A stretch of 64,000 nucleotides of DNA from Cycloclasticus sp. symbiont of Bathymodiolus heckerae. Its GTDB lineage: Bacteria > Pseudomonadota > Gammaproteobacteria > Methylococcales > Cycloclasticaceae. Under the pieces are notes generated by a model. That model saw only the letters and a list, made by a program, of their open reading frames with translations. It ran no database searches and was not told the DNA's origin. The stretch lies in contig LWTL01000121.1 in the NCBI GenBank assembly GCA_002101235.1, positions 62,001 to 126,000 of the forward strand. Direction: 5' to 3'. Shown here in pieces: positions 19,673 to 32,280 of this stretch; position 1 is the first letter of the stretch; the number at the start of each line of letters is the position of its first letter. The position numbers and the translations under genes are program-made.

Positions 19673-21682
19673 ATGCACACGTCAAAAACAAGTGGATGGG
19701 GTCTATCAAAGCAACAGAAAAAACAGTTTTGGAAAGGGCTGATGGCTTTGACGTGTTGGATTTCAATGTCGGCCTTGCCGGTACAAGCGGCTGTTTTAGA
19801 AAGCATTCAATTTTCGGGCTTGCCTGGTAATAAAGTACAAATTGAGCTTGCGCTTGATTCAGTTCCAGGCGAATTGAAGAGCTTTAGTACGGATAACCCA
19901 GCGCGAATTGCAATTGATTTACTGGGCGTAAGCAATGGCTCGGGAAAAACAACTATCCCTATTAATATAGGTAAAGCAGTAAGTATTAGAGCGCTTGAAG
20001 CAGGCGGAAGAACTCGAGTAGTTTTAAACCTTAATGATGCTGCGCCTTATGCGACGAGAGTAGAAGGAAACAGTGTCTTTTTAACATTAGGTAATGTGAC
20101 TGGCTCATCGGCAGCTAATGCGTCACGCGTGACCACGGCAACAACTGCAAGTGAGAAAGCAGTCAGTGGTATAGATTTTAGACGTGGCGAGGAAGGTGAG
20201 GGCCGTGTTTTAGTGAGTCTTACGAATACATCGTCAGTAGTAGACGTTAGGCAGGAAGGTAATAAGGTGATTGTGGATATTAAGGACACTACGTTACCTG
20301 CTGAACTAGCGAACAGGCTGGATGTTTTAGACTTTGCAACACCAGTTAAAACTATTGATGTAATGCCTAGCGGTGCAAATACGCGTTTATCTATTGCGGC
20401 AATAGGCGCGTATGAGTTTTTATCGTACCAAATGGACGAGTTGCTAACGATTGAATTTAAGCCGTTAACGAAACAAGAGCAAGAAGACTTGGCCGGGGAT
20501 AAGTTCCCGTACACGGGTGAAAAATTATCATTAAATTTCCAAAGCATAGAAGTCCGTTCGGTTTTGCAGCTACTAGCCGACTTTACAGATATGAACCTTG
20601 TTGCCAGTGATTCTGTTGGTGGTAGTGTTACTTTAAGGCTAAACAATGTACCTTGGGATCAAGCACTAGATATTATTTTAAAAAGCAAGGGGTTGGCTAA
20701 ACGTGTCACAGGCAATGTGATGATGGTCGGTCCGCAGGCAGAAGTTGCAGCCCAAGAGAAGCTCGAATTAGAAGCGAAAAAACAAGTTGTTGATCTATCA
20801 CCGTTGCTTACAGAGTTTTTCGAAGTGAGTTACGCGAAAGCGGAAGATTTAGTGACGATTCTTAAATCAACCGGTAGTGGTAATAGGAGTGGTACTGGTG
20901 GTACTCAGGGAGCCCGTTTAATATCAAATAGAGGAGGTGTTTCTGTTGATAAAAGAACGAATACCTTGCTAGTTCAAGAAACAGCAGAAAAATTAGTAGA
21001 AATTCGTAGAATTATTGAACGACTAGATCGCCCAGTGCGTCAAGTGATGATTGAGTCTCGTATTGTTATTGCGAATGATGACTTTACGCGTGATTTGGGC
21101 GTTAGATTTGGATTATCCGGTATCACAGGTGGTGGCGTAGCCATTGGTGATTCAACAACTGTAGTTGGTGGTGCGCTAGGGAACGGGATAACAGTAGGAG
21201 CTGGTAATATTTTTGATGTAGGTGGTAGTGAAGGCTTGTTAGTGGATTTACCAGCAGCAAACCCAGCGGGAGCAATTCAATTTATCGTAGGCAAAATTGG
21301 TAGCTCATTATTGCAATTGGAATTATCAGCATTGCAAACGGAAGCTAAAGGGGAAGTTATCTCAAGCCCTCGCGTTATTACGTCAGATCAAATTGAAGCA
21401 ACTATCAGTCAGGGTGTTGAAATACCTTTCCAAGAAGCATCATCTTCTGGGGCAACGTCTACAAGTTTTGAAGAGGCGGAGCTGAACTTAACAGTGACGC
21501 CGCGGATTACGCCGGATGACAGAATTAATTTAGAGCTTAGCATTACAAAAGATTCGCCAGACTTCTCTAATGTGCAACCAGGTGGTGTGCCAATAAATAC
21601 ACAAGAAGTTCAAACAACAGTATTGGTTAATAATGGTGATACGGTTATTGGGTGGTATTTACGAGCGCTCAAAAGATCATAG
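19673..21682 (+). CDS. pilQ: type IV pilus secretin PilQ, frameshifted near the C-terminus
   Basis: Outer-membrane secretin through which the pilus exits. A signal peptide (to about ALPVQA) is followed by two AMIN domains that bind peptidoglycan (about residues 30-130 and 160-240). Next come an STN/N0 domain (LSLNFQSIEVRSVLQLLADF), an N1 domain and the secretin pore domain with VISSPRVIT. The frame then leaves the family consensus at VNNGDTVI and ends after WYLRALKRS. The expected GGIYER and KVPFFGDLP region is in another frame just downstream. I chose the ATG at 19673 with AAGGGA before it; ATGs at 19640 and 19646 are alternatives. Unless repaired, the final beta-strands of the pore are lost. 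Confidence 0.9.
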   Translation: MHTSKTSGWGLSKQQKKQFWKGLMALTCWISMSALPVQAAVLESIQFSGLPGNKVQIELALDSVPGELKSFSTDNPARIAIDLLGVSNGSGKTTIPINIGKAVSIRALEAGGRTRVVLNLNDAAPYATRVEGNSVFLTLGNVTGSSAANASRVTTATTASEKAVSGIDFRRGEEGEGRVLVSLTNTSSVVDVRQEGNKVIVDIKDTTLPAELANRLDVLDFATPVKTIDVMPSGANTRLSIAAIGAYEFLSYQMDELLTIEFKPLTKQEQEDLAGDKFPYTGEKLSLNFQSIEVRSVLQLLADFTDMNLVASDSVGGSVTLRLNNVPWDQALDIILKSKGLAKRVTGNVMMVGPQAEVAAQEKLELEAKKQVVDLSPLLTEFFEVSYAKAEDLVTILKSTGSGNRSGTGGTQGARLISNRGGVSVDKRTNTLLVQETAEKLVEIRRIIERLDRPVRQVMIESRIVIANDDFTRDLGVRFGLSGITGGGVAIGDSTTVVGGALGNGITVGAGNIFDVGGSEGLLVDLPAANPAGAIQFIVGKIGSSLLQLELSALQTEAKGEVISSPRVITSDQIEATISQGVEIPFQEASSSGATSTSFEEAELNLTVTPRITPDDRINLELSITKDSPDFSNVQPGGVPINTQEVQTTVLVNNGDTVIGWYLRALKRS

Positions 21683-21854
21683 TGTCCGTAAAGTGCCATT
21701 TTTTGGGGATTTACCAGGTGTTGGCGTATTGTTTAAGAGGGATTTTAAGCAGGACAACAACAGAGAGTTGCTGTTCTTCATTACACCTAAAATTTTATTA
21801 AATTATTTAATAAACGGGGCAACGCCCCGTTTTTTTATGCCAATGTTCAGCTAA
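21646..21854 (+). pseudogene. pilQ: out-of-frame C-terminal segment of pilQ
   Basis: In the alternative frame this stretch encodes LLGGIYERSKDHSVRKVPFF then GDLPGVGVLFKRDFKQ and NRELLFFITPKIL, the highly conserved C-terminus of PilQ secretins. Two bases lost near 21647-21649 would restore GDTVILGGIYER. The frame does not stop after TPKIL, as usual, but reads on through the terminator hairpin to 21854, adding about 18 unrelated residues. Confidence 0.85.
21812..21836 (+). terminator. Rho-independent terminator after pilQ
   Basis: AAACGGGGC and GCCCCGTTT form a nine-pair stem with an AAC loop, ending in seven T residues. It would end the pilMNOPQ transcript and separate it from aroK-aroB. Confidence 0.85.
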
Positions 21855-21927
21855 ATAAAGGATGGTATTTAATAGATTTAGCTTGGCGTGATATAGTTTA
21901 AAAACACTAGTTACCCAAGTTTAATAC

Positions 21928-22455
21928 ATGTCAGAACATAATAATATTTACCTTATTGGGCCAATGGCTGCAGGAAAATCAACGGTAGGTAAGTTATTAG
22001 CTAAACGCTTAAGCAGAGAGTTCTATGACACTGACGTAGAAATCATTAAATGCACGGGCGTCGAGATTTCTCTAATATTCGAGCTAGAAGGTGAAGAGGG
22101 TTTTAGGAAAAGGGAAACTGATAAGCTTAAAATTTTATCTGAGCTTGATAACGCAGTTATCGCGACAGGCGGGGGCATCGTGTTAAAAGAAGAAAATCGT
22201 AAAATTCTTCAGGCGACGGGGCAAATTATTTATCTGCAGTGCTCTGTTGATCAACAGCTTAGCAGAACGAAATTTGATACAAAAAGGCCGTTGTTGCAAA
22301 TAAAAAACCCAAGGGCAAAGTTAGAAGAGCTGATGGAGTTGCGGGCACCAATTTACGAGTCAATTGCGGACGTGGTTATTAGTACGAATAAAACGAACAG
22401 TAAGCGCGTTATTAATAGCATTCTTGATAAATTAAATAATGATGAAAATATGTGA
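21928..22455 (+). CDS. aroK: shikimate kinase
   Basis: Phosphorylates shikimate at O3 using ATP in aromatic amino-acid synthesis. The Walker A motif [15 protein letters not shown] is near the N-terminus. The shikimate-binding DTDVEI, the GEEGFRKRE segment and the ATGGGIV loop are all present, as is the RPLL lid motif. At 175 residues it has the usual size. It starts the downstream unit after the pilQ terminator and is followed immediately by aroB. Confidence 0.95.
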   Translation: MSEHNNIYLIGPMAAGKSTVGKLLAKRLSREFYDTDVEIIKCTGVEISLIFELEGEEGFRKRETDKLKILSELDNAVIATGGGIVLKEENRKILQATGQIIYLQCSVDQQLSRTKFDTKRPLLQIKNPRAKLEELMELRAPIYESIADVVISTNKTNSKRVINSILDKLNNDENM

Positions 22456-22456
22456 C

Positions 22457-23548
22457 ATGGAAATAGTAAATGTTGAGCTTGGAAGTAGAAGCTACCCTAT
22501 TTATATAGCGAAGGGTTTGTTATCAGAACAGACATTGTTAAAGCAGCATATTGAGGGGTCGCAAGTATTAATTGTTACGAATGAAACAATAGCCCCTTTA
22601 TATTTAGATAATGTTATTGCGCAGTTAACCGACGATTTTAATGTAAAAACATCTATTTTGCCGGATGGAGAGGTGTTTAAAACACTAGAATATTTAAATA
22701 AAATATTTGATTCGCTTTTAGAATCTAGGCTTAACCGACAAGTAACGCTCATTGCGTTAGGTGGTGGAGTAGTCGGTGATATGACGGGTTTTGCAGCCGC
22801 CAGCTATCAACGAGGGGTTAACTTTATTCAAGTTCCCACGACGCTTTTATCTCAAGTAGATTCTTCGGTTGGTGGTAAAACAGGTGTTAATCATCGCTTA
22901 GGCAAAAATATGATTGGCGCCTTTTATCAGCCTCAAAGTGTTTTGATAGACATATCGGTGCTGTCTACTCTCCCAGATAAAGAGTTAAGTGCGGGGCTGG
23001 CAGAGGTTATTAAATATGGTGCAATATGTGATCTTGAGTTTTTCGAGTGGCTTGAAGAAAATATGGATAGATTGCTAAAAAGGGATGCAGAAGCATTAAC
23101 GTATGCAGTCAAGAAATCGTGTGAAATGAAAGCAAAAGTCGTTGCACAAGATGAGAAAGAATCCGGTATTCGAGCGACCCTTAATTTTGGACATACCTTT
23201 GGGCACGCTATCGAAACGCATATGGGTTATGGGGAATGGTTACACGGCGAAGCTGTGGCTGTTGGAATGTGTTTGGCGGCTGATTTGTCATGCGAGAAAG
23301 GGTGGTTGTCCACGAATAACCGTGGTCGTTTGAGGAAGCTGTGTGAACGTGCAAACTTGCCGACAACTAAGCCGTGCAAAATGCAATCGCAAGAGTTCCT
23401 AGAAAACATGAAAGTGGATAAGAAAAACGTGTCCGAATCAATAAGGCTTATTTTGTTAAAGAAATTAGGTGAAGCGACTATATACGATTGCTTAGATGAG
23501 GCAGAAATTAGTGCAATTATTGATACTAGCGACGGGGCGTTTGATTAA
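22457..23548 (+). CDS. aroB: 3-dehydroquinate synthase
   Basis: Converts DAHP to 3-dehydroquinate using NAD and a divalent metal, the second step of the shikimate pathway. The family motifs are clear: [27 protein letters not shown] (NAD loop), [30 protein letters not shown] and the metal-binding HTFGHAIE and [10 protein letters not shown]. The ATG at 22457 gives the canonical N-terminus ending in SRSYPIYI; an upstream ATG at 22439 overlaps aroK and would add six residues. It directly abuts the next gene. Confidence 0.95.
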   Translation: MEIVNVELGSRSYPIYIAKGLLSEQTLLKQHIEGSQVLIVTNETIAPLYLDNVIAQLTDDFNVKTSILPDGEVFKTLEYLNKIFDSLLESRLNRQVTLIALGGGVVGDMTGFAAASYQRGVNFIQVPTTLLSQVDSSVGGKTGVNHRLGKNMIGAFYQPQSVLIDISVLSTLPDKELSAGLAEVIKYGAICDLEFFEWLEENMDRLLKRDAEALTYAVKKSCEMKAKVVAQDEKESGIRATLNFGHTFGHAIETHMGYGEWLHGEAVAVGMCLAADLSCEKGWLSTNNRGRLRKLCERANLPTTKPCKMQSQEFLENMKVDKKNVSESIRLILLKKLGEATIYDCLDEAEISAIIDTSDGAFD

Positions 23549-24973
23549 ATGGCTTTTTTAGAGTCTAACAGTGAAACGAACAAGGGAGATATTTTTTTCC
23601 CCGCAGATAGGCAACAACGGCTCGATTTAATTCTCCATTTAATACCTAATACGCAGCAAGTTATTTTATTACGTGGTCCTGAGCAGTCGGGGAAATCATT
23701 TTTTATTCGGCAGTTTCAAGCTCAGGCTGATGAGGCTTGGCGTGTTTGTTTGCTTCCAGCGAAAAATTTACTAGATGGCGATGCTCCGCTGCAGATTTGT
23801 GCGGATGCTTTTGATGCGCTGGAAGGTAATGAAAAGCAAATATTGGTTCGTTTTACGTCGTGGTCAAAAGCTGGCAAAAAAGTCATCATTTGTGTAGAAG
23901 ATGCGCATCAACTGGACGAGAGTCGTTTTAATTTTTTGTTTCAACTGTCAGAAAGCTATGATTGCCTGCATATACTGCTCACGTCATCTGAAAATTTAGG
24001 TGAGGCGGTAGAATCACGCTGTCAACTGATAGATATAGAGCCCTTTACGCAAAAACAAACATCAGAGTATGCGAGGCAACGTATTAATAAAAATGGCCTC
24101 GATTTTATAAACGTAGCCGGGCTGGATGATGTTGTGCTTTTTATTGAAACGGGTGGCTTGCCTGGCCGAATTAACGATGCGTTAAGTCAAATGATTCATT
24201 TGCCTAGCAAACAGAGTGAAAAGCCGGAAGAGACAAAGCCATTTCCATTATTATGGGCAGTAGGTATGGCCTTTGTGGTGGTTGTTTTAGTGCTAAGCCT
24301 GTTTTCTGGCTCAGAAGAGAAGGTGACGGGAAACGTAGTTGAAAAAATAAGACTTGAAAGCCCAGCAGAGGTTGTTGTTAAAGCAAGCGAACACAAGCCT
24401 CCAGTGGTTAAACAGAGTGTGAGAGTTGAGAAAAAATCAGATTTTGCGCTCGTTAATGTTGTGCAGCCACAAGTGGAAGAGCCATTAGTTAAGGCGATTG
24501 TTTTGCCAAAGAAAGAGGCGCCCATTCTGCAAAAAGAAGTTAGTAAGAATATCATTGCTGCTATTCAGGAAAAAACTGAACAAGCCGTTGAGTCAGAGGC
24601 CGGAGAAGGCCCAAAAGAACTAAGTAAGATTAAGGTGTCAGTGGTTAATCCTAAGAAAACATTAAGCTTAATTCAAAAGGATCACGCGTGGATTAATGAA
24701 GTAAATGGTCAGCATTACACGCTACAGTTATTGGGCGTATCTCAAGAAGAGTCGGCAGTTGAATATGTTCAAGCTCATCGAGCTATTAGCGCACTGCATT
24801 TGTTCCAAAATAAAAGGAATAAGGGTCATTGGTACACCGTTATTTATGGTAATTTTAATAGTAAAAATGACGCTATGCGCGCTGCAAAAGAGTTGCCGAT
24901 AACACTGGGTAAGTTGCAGCCGTGGGCGCGCAGTTTTGACGCAGTTCGTAATGATATGTATTTAGTGGAATAA
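23549..24973 (+). CDS. damX: AAA ATPase with C-terminal SPOR domain (DamX-like)
   Basis: A single-pass membrane protein of 474 residues. The cytoplasmic N-terminal half is an ExeA-type ATPase with Walker A GPEQSGKSFF and a Walker B-like VIICVEDAHQL. A transmembrane helix lies at about 232-250 (LLWAVGMAFVVVVLVLSLF). A low-complexity Lys/Glu/Val-rich periplasmic linker follows, and then a SPOR domain at about 385-470 (HYTLQLLGVSQEESAVEYV then WYTVIYGNF), which binds denuded septal peptidoglycan. The place between aroB and gltB matches the Pseudomonas gene order. A role at the division septum is inferred. Confidence 0.88.
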   Translation: MAFLESNSETNKGDIFFPADRQQRLDLILHLIPNTQQVILLRGPEQSGKSFFIRQFQAQADEAWRVCLLPAKNLLDGDAPLQICADAFDALEGNEKQILVRFTSWSKAGKKVIICVEDAHQLDESRFNFLFQLSESYDCLHILLTSSENLGEAVESRCQLIDIEPFTQKQTSEYARQRINKNGLDFINVAGLDDVVLFIETGGLPGRINDALSQMIHLPSKQSEKPEETKPFPLLWAVGMAFVVVVLVLSLFSGSEEKVTGNVVEKIRLESPAEVVVKASEHKPPVVKQSVRVEKKSDFALVNVVQPQVEEPLVKAIVLPKKEAPILQKEVSKNIIAAIQEKTEQAVESEAGEGPKELSKIKVSVVNPKKTLSLIQKDHAWINEVNGQHYTLQLLGVSQEESAVEYVQAHRAISALHLFQNKRNKGHWYTVIYGNFNSKNDAMRAAKELPITLGKLQPWARSFDAVRNDMYLVE

Positions 24974-25000
24974 CTTTTAGCAGGAGAAAGTCCCTCCAAA

Positions 25001-25029
25001 TTGAAAAACTCGGTGGTGGTTGATATAAT
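25001..25029 (+). promoter_or_regulatory. sigma70-type promoter for gltBD
   Basis: TTGAAA (25001-25006) and a perfect TATAAT (25024-25029) are separated by 17 bases, about 65 bases upstream of the gltB GTG start and just after the damX stop. This is the best-scoring promoter I can see in the window. Confidence 0.7.
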
Positions 25030-25094
25030 CACTGGCCGACTTACGTATAAGTAAGTCTATCCTTCAATAAATTTAAAGTATAAAGGCTAGCCGA

Positions 25095-28000
25095 GTGAAA
25101 CAAACTTCAATCCCACAAGCGGGTTTATACGATCCTGCGTTTGAGAAAGACAGTTGCGGATTTGGACTTATCGCAAACATCGATGATAAGCCAAGCCACT
25201 GGTTGATTAAAACATCCATTGATTCATTGGCTCGCTTGACGCATCGTGGCGCAATAGCGGCGGATGGGAAATCTGGCGATGGCTGCGGATTGTTATTGAA
25301 AATGCCAGAAGCCTTTTTCCGTGCAAAGGCGCAAGAGCAAGGCGCGACATTAGCGAGTGTCTTTGCAGTTGGCATGGTGTTTCTTAACCAAGATACGCTT
25401 AAAGCAGAATCGGCTCGATCTATTCTTCAAGAAGAAATTGAAAAAGAAGAGCTGGATGTTGTTGGGTGGCGAGTGGTGCCGACGAACATAGAAGCTTGCG
25501 GTGAGCAGGCAATAGCAACGTTACCTTCTATAGAGCAAGTGTTTGTTAATGCTAAAGAAGGGCTGGACAACGCAACTCTAGACCGCCATCTTTATATTGC
25601 AAGAAGGCGTGCAGAGAAGCGTATAGAGCAAAATGACGAGATGTTTTATGTAGCCAGTTTGGCTTCAAATGTTATTTCGTACAAAGGCTTAGTAATGCCG
25701 GAGTTCTTGCCTGTTTTTTATACGGATTTGAATAACCCTGAATTAGAAAGTTCACAGTGCGTATTCCACCAGCGTTTTGCAACAAACACATTCCCGCAAT
25801 GGCGCTTAGCGCAACCGTTCAGATACTTGGCGCATAATGGTGAAATCAACACGATTAGTGGCAATAGAAATTGGGCGCAGGCGCGCAGCTATACCTTTGA
25901 GACACCGTTAATTCCAAATATGGATGATATTCGTCCGTGGGTATCATCAACAGGTTCAGATTCAAACAGCTTAGACAACATGGTAGACGGCCTAATGGCT
26001 GGCGGTATGGATATCTTTCGCGTGATGCGTTTATTAATGCCACCGGCATGGCAAAACGTACATACCATGGACTCAGATTTGCGTGCTTTTTATGAATATT
26101 CATCTATGCATATGGAACCCTGGGATGGGCCTGCTGCGATCGTATTAACTGACGGACGCCACGTTGCGTGTTGTTTAGATAGAAACGGTTTGCGCCCAGC
26201 ACGATACGTTATTACAAAAGATCGCCATATTACGTTGGCCTCAGAAGTAGGCGTATATGACTATAAACCTGAAGATGTTGTTCGAAAAGGTCGCTTGAAG
26301 CCGGGCGAAATGTTGGCGGTGGATACGCTAAAGGGCGAAGTGATAGAGCCTAAAGATATTGATGAGCGTTTAAAATCTCGTCAGCCGTATAAAGCATGGT
26401 TAGCCGAGCATACGAAGAAATTAAGCACAGTAAGAAATGATGACCCGTTGAGTTTGGTGCGGTTTGATAGCGCAACATTAAACGTGCACGAGAAGCAGTA
26501 TCAATTAACGTTTGAAGAACGCGAACAAGTACTAAAGGTTCTTGCAGAGGCCGGGCAAGAAGCGATCGGTTCAATGGGCGATGATATTCCTATGCCGGTT
26601 TTATCGCGAAAAATTCGCAGTCCTTACGACTATTTTAGACAACAATTTGCACAAGTAACAAATCCGCCTATTGATCCATTGCGCGAGCAGGTGGTGATGT
26701 CGTTAATGACGAGTTTTGGCAGAGAAAAGAACTTGTTTGAAGAATCGGCAGATCACGCACATCGTCTAGAAGTAGACTCTCCAGTGTTATCTGCATCCAA
26801 GTTTGATGCGCTATTGTCTAACGAAGATGAGGCATATAAAAGCACGGTTATTAGCCTGCAATATAATCCATCAAACATGGGTTTGGAACAAGCGCTTGGC
26901 GCAATCTGTGAACAGGTTGAACAGAAAGTACGCGAAGGTTGTGTCGTCATTGTTTTAAGCGATCGAGGGTTGGAAAAAGACTCGTTGCCAGTGCATGCTT
27001 TGTTAGCAACGGGCGCAGCTCACCATTATTTAGTAAAAGTAGGTTTGCGTTGTCAAGCAAACATAGTTGTAGAGTCTGCAACCGTTAGAGACCCCCATCA
27101 GTTTGCCGTGTTGATTGGCTATGGAGCCACAGCAGTGTGCCCATATCTTGCGTATGAAACGTTAAGCGATATGATGGAAACGGATGATATTCAAGGCATG
27201 GAAGAAGGTGTTCTAGCTAAAAATTACCGTAAGGGTATAAATAAAGGCTTATACAAAATATTGTCGAAAATGGGAATTTCAACCGTTGCCAGTTACCGAG
27301 GCTCGCAATTGTTTGAAATTGTTGGTCTGCAATCTGATATTGTTGAGCTCTGTTTTAAAGGAACGACTAGTCGTATTCAAGGCGCAGGGTTCAAGCAGCT
27401 AGAAGATGAGCAAAAGCAATTATCGAAGATTGCGTGGAATCCGAGAAAATCAACAGAGCAGGGTGGGTTACTGAAGTATGTACACGGCGGGGAATATCAC
27501 GCTTACAATCCAGATGTAGTAAATTCACTACAGGAGGCTGTACGCTCTGGTGATATAAACAAATATCGTATTTATGCCGATGAGGTTAATAACCGCCCCG
27601 TAGCATCTATGCGCGATATGCTCCGCTTGAAACTGGATGATGGGAAGGCCATATCTATTGATGAAGTAGAGCCTGCAGAAGGTTTATTTCAAAGGTTTGA
27701 CACAGCAGCAATGTCCTTAGGCGCATTGTCTCCAGAAGCGCATGAAACATTAGCTATGGCGATGAATCGTTTAGGTGGCCGGTCAAATTCGGGTGAAGGC
27801 GGCGAAGATCCTGCGCGCTTTGGTACCGATAAAATATCAAAGATTAAACAAATTGCATCAGGCCGTTTTGGTGTGACGCCGCACTATTTAGTGAATGCAG
27901 ATGTGCTACAAATTAAAGTGGCCCAGGGCGCAAAACCAGGTGAAGGTGGCCAGTTACCTGGTGATAAAGTGAATAAAATGATTGCCACCTTGCGCTTCTC

Positions 28001-29573
28001 AAAGCCAGGTGTTGCATTGATTTCACCGCCTCCACACCACGATATTTATTCAATTGAAGATTTAGCGCAGCTAATTTTTGATTTAAAACAAGTTAATCCA
28101 GATGCTTTAGTGTCAGTGAAACTGGTATCCGAAGCCGGAGTAGGTACTATTGCGGCAGGTGTTGCCAAGTGTTATGCGGATTTAATTACTATTGCTGGAT
28201 ACGACGGTGGAACAGGTGCAAGCCCATTAACATCAGTGCGTTATGCGGGTGCGCCGTGGGAATTAGGTCTCACAGAAACACACCAAATTCTATTGGCGAA
28301 TGATTTAAGAAGCAAAGTTCGCCTACAAACCGATGGTGGATTAAAAACAGGCCTAGACGTTATTAAAGCGGCTATTTTAGGTGCGGAGAGCTTTGGTTTT
28401 GGTACAGGGCCGATGATAGCAATGGGTTGCAAGTACTTACGTATTTGTCACCTAAATAACTGTGCAACAGGCATCGCAACACAAGATAACGTTTTACGTC
28501 TTAATCATTACCATGGTGAAGTTGAGTATGTGATGAACTACTTCCGCTTCTTAGCGCAAGAGGTGCGTGAATGGCTAGCAAAATTGGGTTTCAGTAAGCT
28601 TGAAGACATTATTGGTAGAACAGATTTATTGGAGCAAATAGAAGGCACAACGGACAAACAACAAGGCTTAGACCTGCAAGCTATATTGGACTATATCCCA
28701 GGCAATGAAGGTAAAGTTCAGCACTGTATAACGCCGCAAAATGATCCGTTTGATAATGCGCAATTTGCAGAAGATATGGTGATAGATATATTGCCTGCGA
28801 TTGAGGCAAAATCTGGTGGCTCATTTGAATACAAAATTGGTAATATTCATCGCTCTATTGGTGCGCGATTGTCTGGTGAAATTGCTAAGCGGTATGGAAA
28901 TAAAGGCATGGAAGATGCGCCTATCGAGATTGCTTTCAAAGGCTCTGCAGGACAAAGCTTTGGCGTCTGGAATGCAGGTGGTTTACACCTAATGCTAGAA
29001 GGTGACGCGAATGATTATGTTGGCAAGGGCATGGCGGGTGGTAAATTGGTATTAAAAGCACCTGAAAACAGTGCGTTTAAGAGTCATGAGACAACTATTA
29101 TGGGCAACACCTGCCTTTATGGCGCTACCAGTGGGAAATTGTTCGCATCAGGTTTAGCAGGCGAGCGTTTTGCTGTGAGAAACTCCGGTGCAACGGCTGT
29201 TGTAGAAGGCATAGGAGACCACGGTTGTGAATACATGACTGGCGGTGTTATTGCCGTATTAGGTGAAGCAGGTATTAACTTTGGCGCTGGTATGACAGGT
29301 GGCTTTGCGTTTGTTTTAGATGAGTCGCGTACCTTTGTAGACAGATATAACCACGAATTAGTAGAAATTCACCGTGTTTATACAGAGTCTATGGGAGCAC
29401 ATAGTGATTACTTACGTAGTTTAATTGAAGAATTTGTAGCGGAAACTGGTAGTGAGAAAGGGCAGGATATGCTCGATAACTTTGCTGATTATGTACAAAA
29501 CTTCTGGCTTGTAGTTCCCAAAGCAGCCGATGTTAAATCCTTATTAGATTCATTAAGCTCACAAGCAGCTTAA
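25095..29573 (+). CDS. gltB: glutamate synthase, large subunit
   Basis: Large subunit of NADPH-dependent GOGAT. It hydrolyses glutamine and transfers the ammonia to 2-oxoglutarate. The class II amidotransferase domain is preceded by a 20-residue propeptide; the nucleophile is C21 in KDSCGFGL. The central domain, the FMN/2-oxoglutarate synthase domain ([16 protein letters not shown] then [10 protein letters not shown] and [13 protein letters not shown]) and the 3Fe-4S cysteines ([20 protein letters not shown], here [15 protein letters not shown]) follow. The C-terminal GXGXG beta-helix ([22 protein letters not shown]) is complete. The start is GTG with AAAGG upstream. The 1492-residue length is full. 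Confidence 0.97.
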   Translation: MKQTSIPQAGLYDPAFEKDSCGFGLIANIDDKPSHWLIKTSIDSLARLTHRGAIAADGKSGDGCGLLLKMPEAFFRAKAQEQGATLASVFAVGMVFLNQDTLKAESARSILQEEIEKEELDVVGWRVVPTNIEACGEQAIATLPSIEQVFVNAKEGLDNATLDRHLYIARRRAEKRIEQNDEMFYVASLASNVISYKGLVMPEFLPVFYTDLNNPELESSQCVFHQRFATNTFPQWRLAQPFRYLAHNGEINTISGNRNWAQARSYTFETPLIPNMDDIRPWVSSTGSDSNSLDNMVDGLMAGGMDIFRVMRLLMPPAWQNVHTMDSDLRAFYEYSSMHMEPWDGPAAIVLTDGRHVACCLDRNGLRPARYVITKDRHITLASEVGVYDYKPEDVVRKGRLKPGEMLAVDTLKGEVIEPKDIDERLKSRQPYKAWLAEHTKKLSTVRNDDPLSLVRFDSATLNVHEKQYQLTFEEREQVLKVLAEAGQEAIGSMGDDIPMPVLSRKIRSPYDYFRQQFAQVTNPPIDPLREQVVMSLMTSFGREKNLFEESADHAHRLEVDSPVLSASKFDALLSNEDEAYKSTVISLQYNPSNMGLEQALGAICEQVEQKVREGCVVIVLSDRGLEKDSLPVHALLATGAAHHYLVKVGLRCQANIVVESATVRDPHQFAVLIGYGATAVCPYLAYETLSDMMETDDIQGMEEGVLAKNYRKGINKGLYKILSKMGISTVASYRGSQLFEIVGLQSDIVELCFKGTTSRIQGAGFKQLEDEQKQLSKIAWNPRKSTEQGGLLKYVHGGEYHAYNPDVVNSLQEAVRSGDINKYRIYADEVNNRPVASMRDMLRLKLDDGKAISIDEVEPAEGLFQRFDTAAMSLGALSPEAHETLAMAMNRLGGRSNSGEGGEDPARFGTDKISKIKQIASGRFGVTPHYLVNADVLQIKVAQGAKPGEGGQLPGDKVNKMIATLRFSKPGVALISPPPHHDIYSIEDLAQLIFDLKQVNPDALVSVKLVSEAGVGTIAAGVAKCYADLITIAGYDGGTGASPLTSVRYAGAPWELGLTETHQILLANDLRSKVRLQTDGGLKTGLDVIKAAILGAESFGFGTGPMIAMGCKYLRICHLNNCATGIATQDNVLRLNHYHGEVEYVMNYFRFLAQEVREWLAKLGFSKLEDIIGRTDLLEQIEGTTDKQQGLDLQAILDYIPGNEGKVQHCITPQNDPFDNAQFAEDMVIDILPAIEAKSGGSFEYKIGNIHRSIGARLSGEIAKRYGNKGMEDAPIEIAFKGSAGQSFGVWNAGGLHLMLEGDANDYVGKGMAGGKLVLKAPENSAFKSHETTIMGNTCLYGATSGKLFASGLAGERFAVRNSGATAVVEGIGDHGCEYMTGGVIAVLGEAGINFGAGMTGGFAFVLDESRTFVDRYNHELVEIHRVYTESMGAHSDYLRSLIEEFVAETGSEKGQDMLDNFADYVQNFWLVVPKAADVKSLLDSLSSQAA

Positions 29574-31013
<1,440 letters not shown>

Positions 31014-31046
31014 GCTACAACACCTTAATTAAGCGAGTATTAAATA

Positions 31047-32105
31047 ATGACGACATTAAAGAATGATTTAATACTGAGAACGCTACGTGGTGAAAAAACA
31101 GAACGTACACCTGTTTGGATGATGAGACAGGCTGGCCGCTATTTGCCAGAGTATCGTGCAACTCGTGCGCAAGCCGGTAGTTTTTTAGATCTGTGCAAAA
31201 ATGCAGAGCTTGCTTGTGAAGTAACATTGCAACCGCTTGAGCGTTACCCGTTTGATGCAGCGATTCTTTTTTCAGATATTTTAACTATTCCTGATGCAAT
31301 GGGCTTAGGCCTGTATTTTGAAGAAGGCGAAGGCCCTCGATTTGAGCGTACAGTGCGGACGGCGGCAGATATCGATAAATTATTTGTGCCAGACCCAAAC
31401 CAAGAACTTCAGTATGTGATGAATGCAGTTTCAACGATCAAAAAAGGTTTGGATGGACGAGTGCCACTGATTGGTTTTTCGGGCAGTCCATGGACACTAG
31501 CGTGCTATATGGTTGAAGGGAGCGGAAGTAAGAACTTCGCCCGCATTAAACGCATGATGTACGACACGCCTGAATTAATGCACCGTTTACTCGATATTGT
31601 TAGCCAGTCGGTTATTAGCTATTTGCAGGCTCAAATAGAAGCAGGCGCGCAAGTGGCGATGGTATTCGACACGTGGGGTGGTAATTTATCAACCAAGGAT
31701 TATGAAGAGTTTTCTCTTTCGTATAGCCGTAAAATATCGCAAGCATTACAAGCAACAAATGCGGATGTGCCACGACTGTTATTTACTAAAGGCGCGGGTG
31801 TTTGGTTGAAGCCAATGGCAGATGCCGGTTATAACGGGTTAGGTGTCGATTGGACAACAGACTTAAAACTAGCGCGTGAATTGACGCAAGATAAAGTTGT
31901 GCTACAAGGAAATTTAGATCCTACAAGCTTGTACGCGAGCCCCGATATCATTCGTCAAAAAGTTAGAGATGTCTTGGCTGATTATGGGCATGGACACAAA
32001 CATATCTTTAATTTAGGGCATGGCATATTGCCAGACATTAACCCTGAGCACGTTGAAGCAATGGTTGATGAAGTACATAAGAGCAGTCCTGCGTACCATC
32101 AATAA
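31047..32105 (+). CDS. hemE: uroporphyrinogen decarboxylase
   Basis: Decarboxylates uroporphyrinogen III to coproporphyrinogen III in heme synthesis, without a cofactor. The N-terminal signature [17 protein letters not shown] and the second signature [19 protein letters not shown] are intact, as is the catalytic Asp in AILFSDIL. The 352-residue length is normal. It follows gltD closely, as in Pseudomonas, and is the last conserved gene before the accessory patch. Confidence 0.96.
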   Translation: MTTLKNDLILRTLRGEKTERTPVWMMRQAGRYLPEYRATRAQAGSFLDLCKNAELACEVTLQPLERYPFDAAILFSDILTIPDAMGLGLYFEEGEGPRFERTVRTAADIDKLFVPDPNQELQYVMNAVSTIKKGLDGRVPLIGFSGSPWTLACYMVEGSGSKNFARIKRMMYDTPELMHRLLDIVSQSVISYLQAQIEAGAQVAMVFDTWGGNLSTKDYEEFSLSYSRKISQALQATNADVPRLLFTKGAGVWLKPMADAGYNGLGVDWTTDLKLARELTQDKVVLQGNLDPTSLYASPDIIRQKVRDVLADYGHGHKHIFNLGHGILPDINPEHVEAMVDEVHKSSPAYHQ

Positions 32106-32199
32106 AGTGAAAATTCACTCGAAAACCTTTCTTGTCGACTCATAGGTTATGAATTAGCCAATAGCCCATAACTTGCCTTAGTGACTTTCTAAGGATGCA

Positions 32200-32274
32200 T
32201 TGACTATAGTTAACATTGCATAGGGAAAAGCAAACTTTTCTAAACTTATCGACATGGCTTGCCATGGTGAATAG
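32200..32274 (+). pseudogene. Phd/YefM-type antitoxin relic
   Basis: In frame with the toxin relic downstream, this stretch reads TIVNIA, a stop, then GKANFSKLIDMACHGE and another stop. It resembles the N-terminal half of Phd antitoxins (TVNIHEAKTNFSKLI-type). The rest of the antitoxin is missing: the second stop is only ten bases before the first recognisable toxin codon. A TTG follows AAGGA at 32191-32195 and may be the old start. Confidence 0.6.
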
Positions 32275-32280
32275 AGAGAG

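Noticed and set aside
20047..20646. 199-codon minus-strand frame inside pilQ
   Set aside because: Lies wholly opposite well-conserved secretin coding sequence; the Ser/Thr-rich product matches nothing known.
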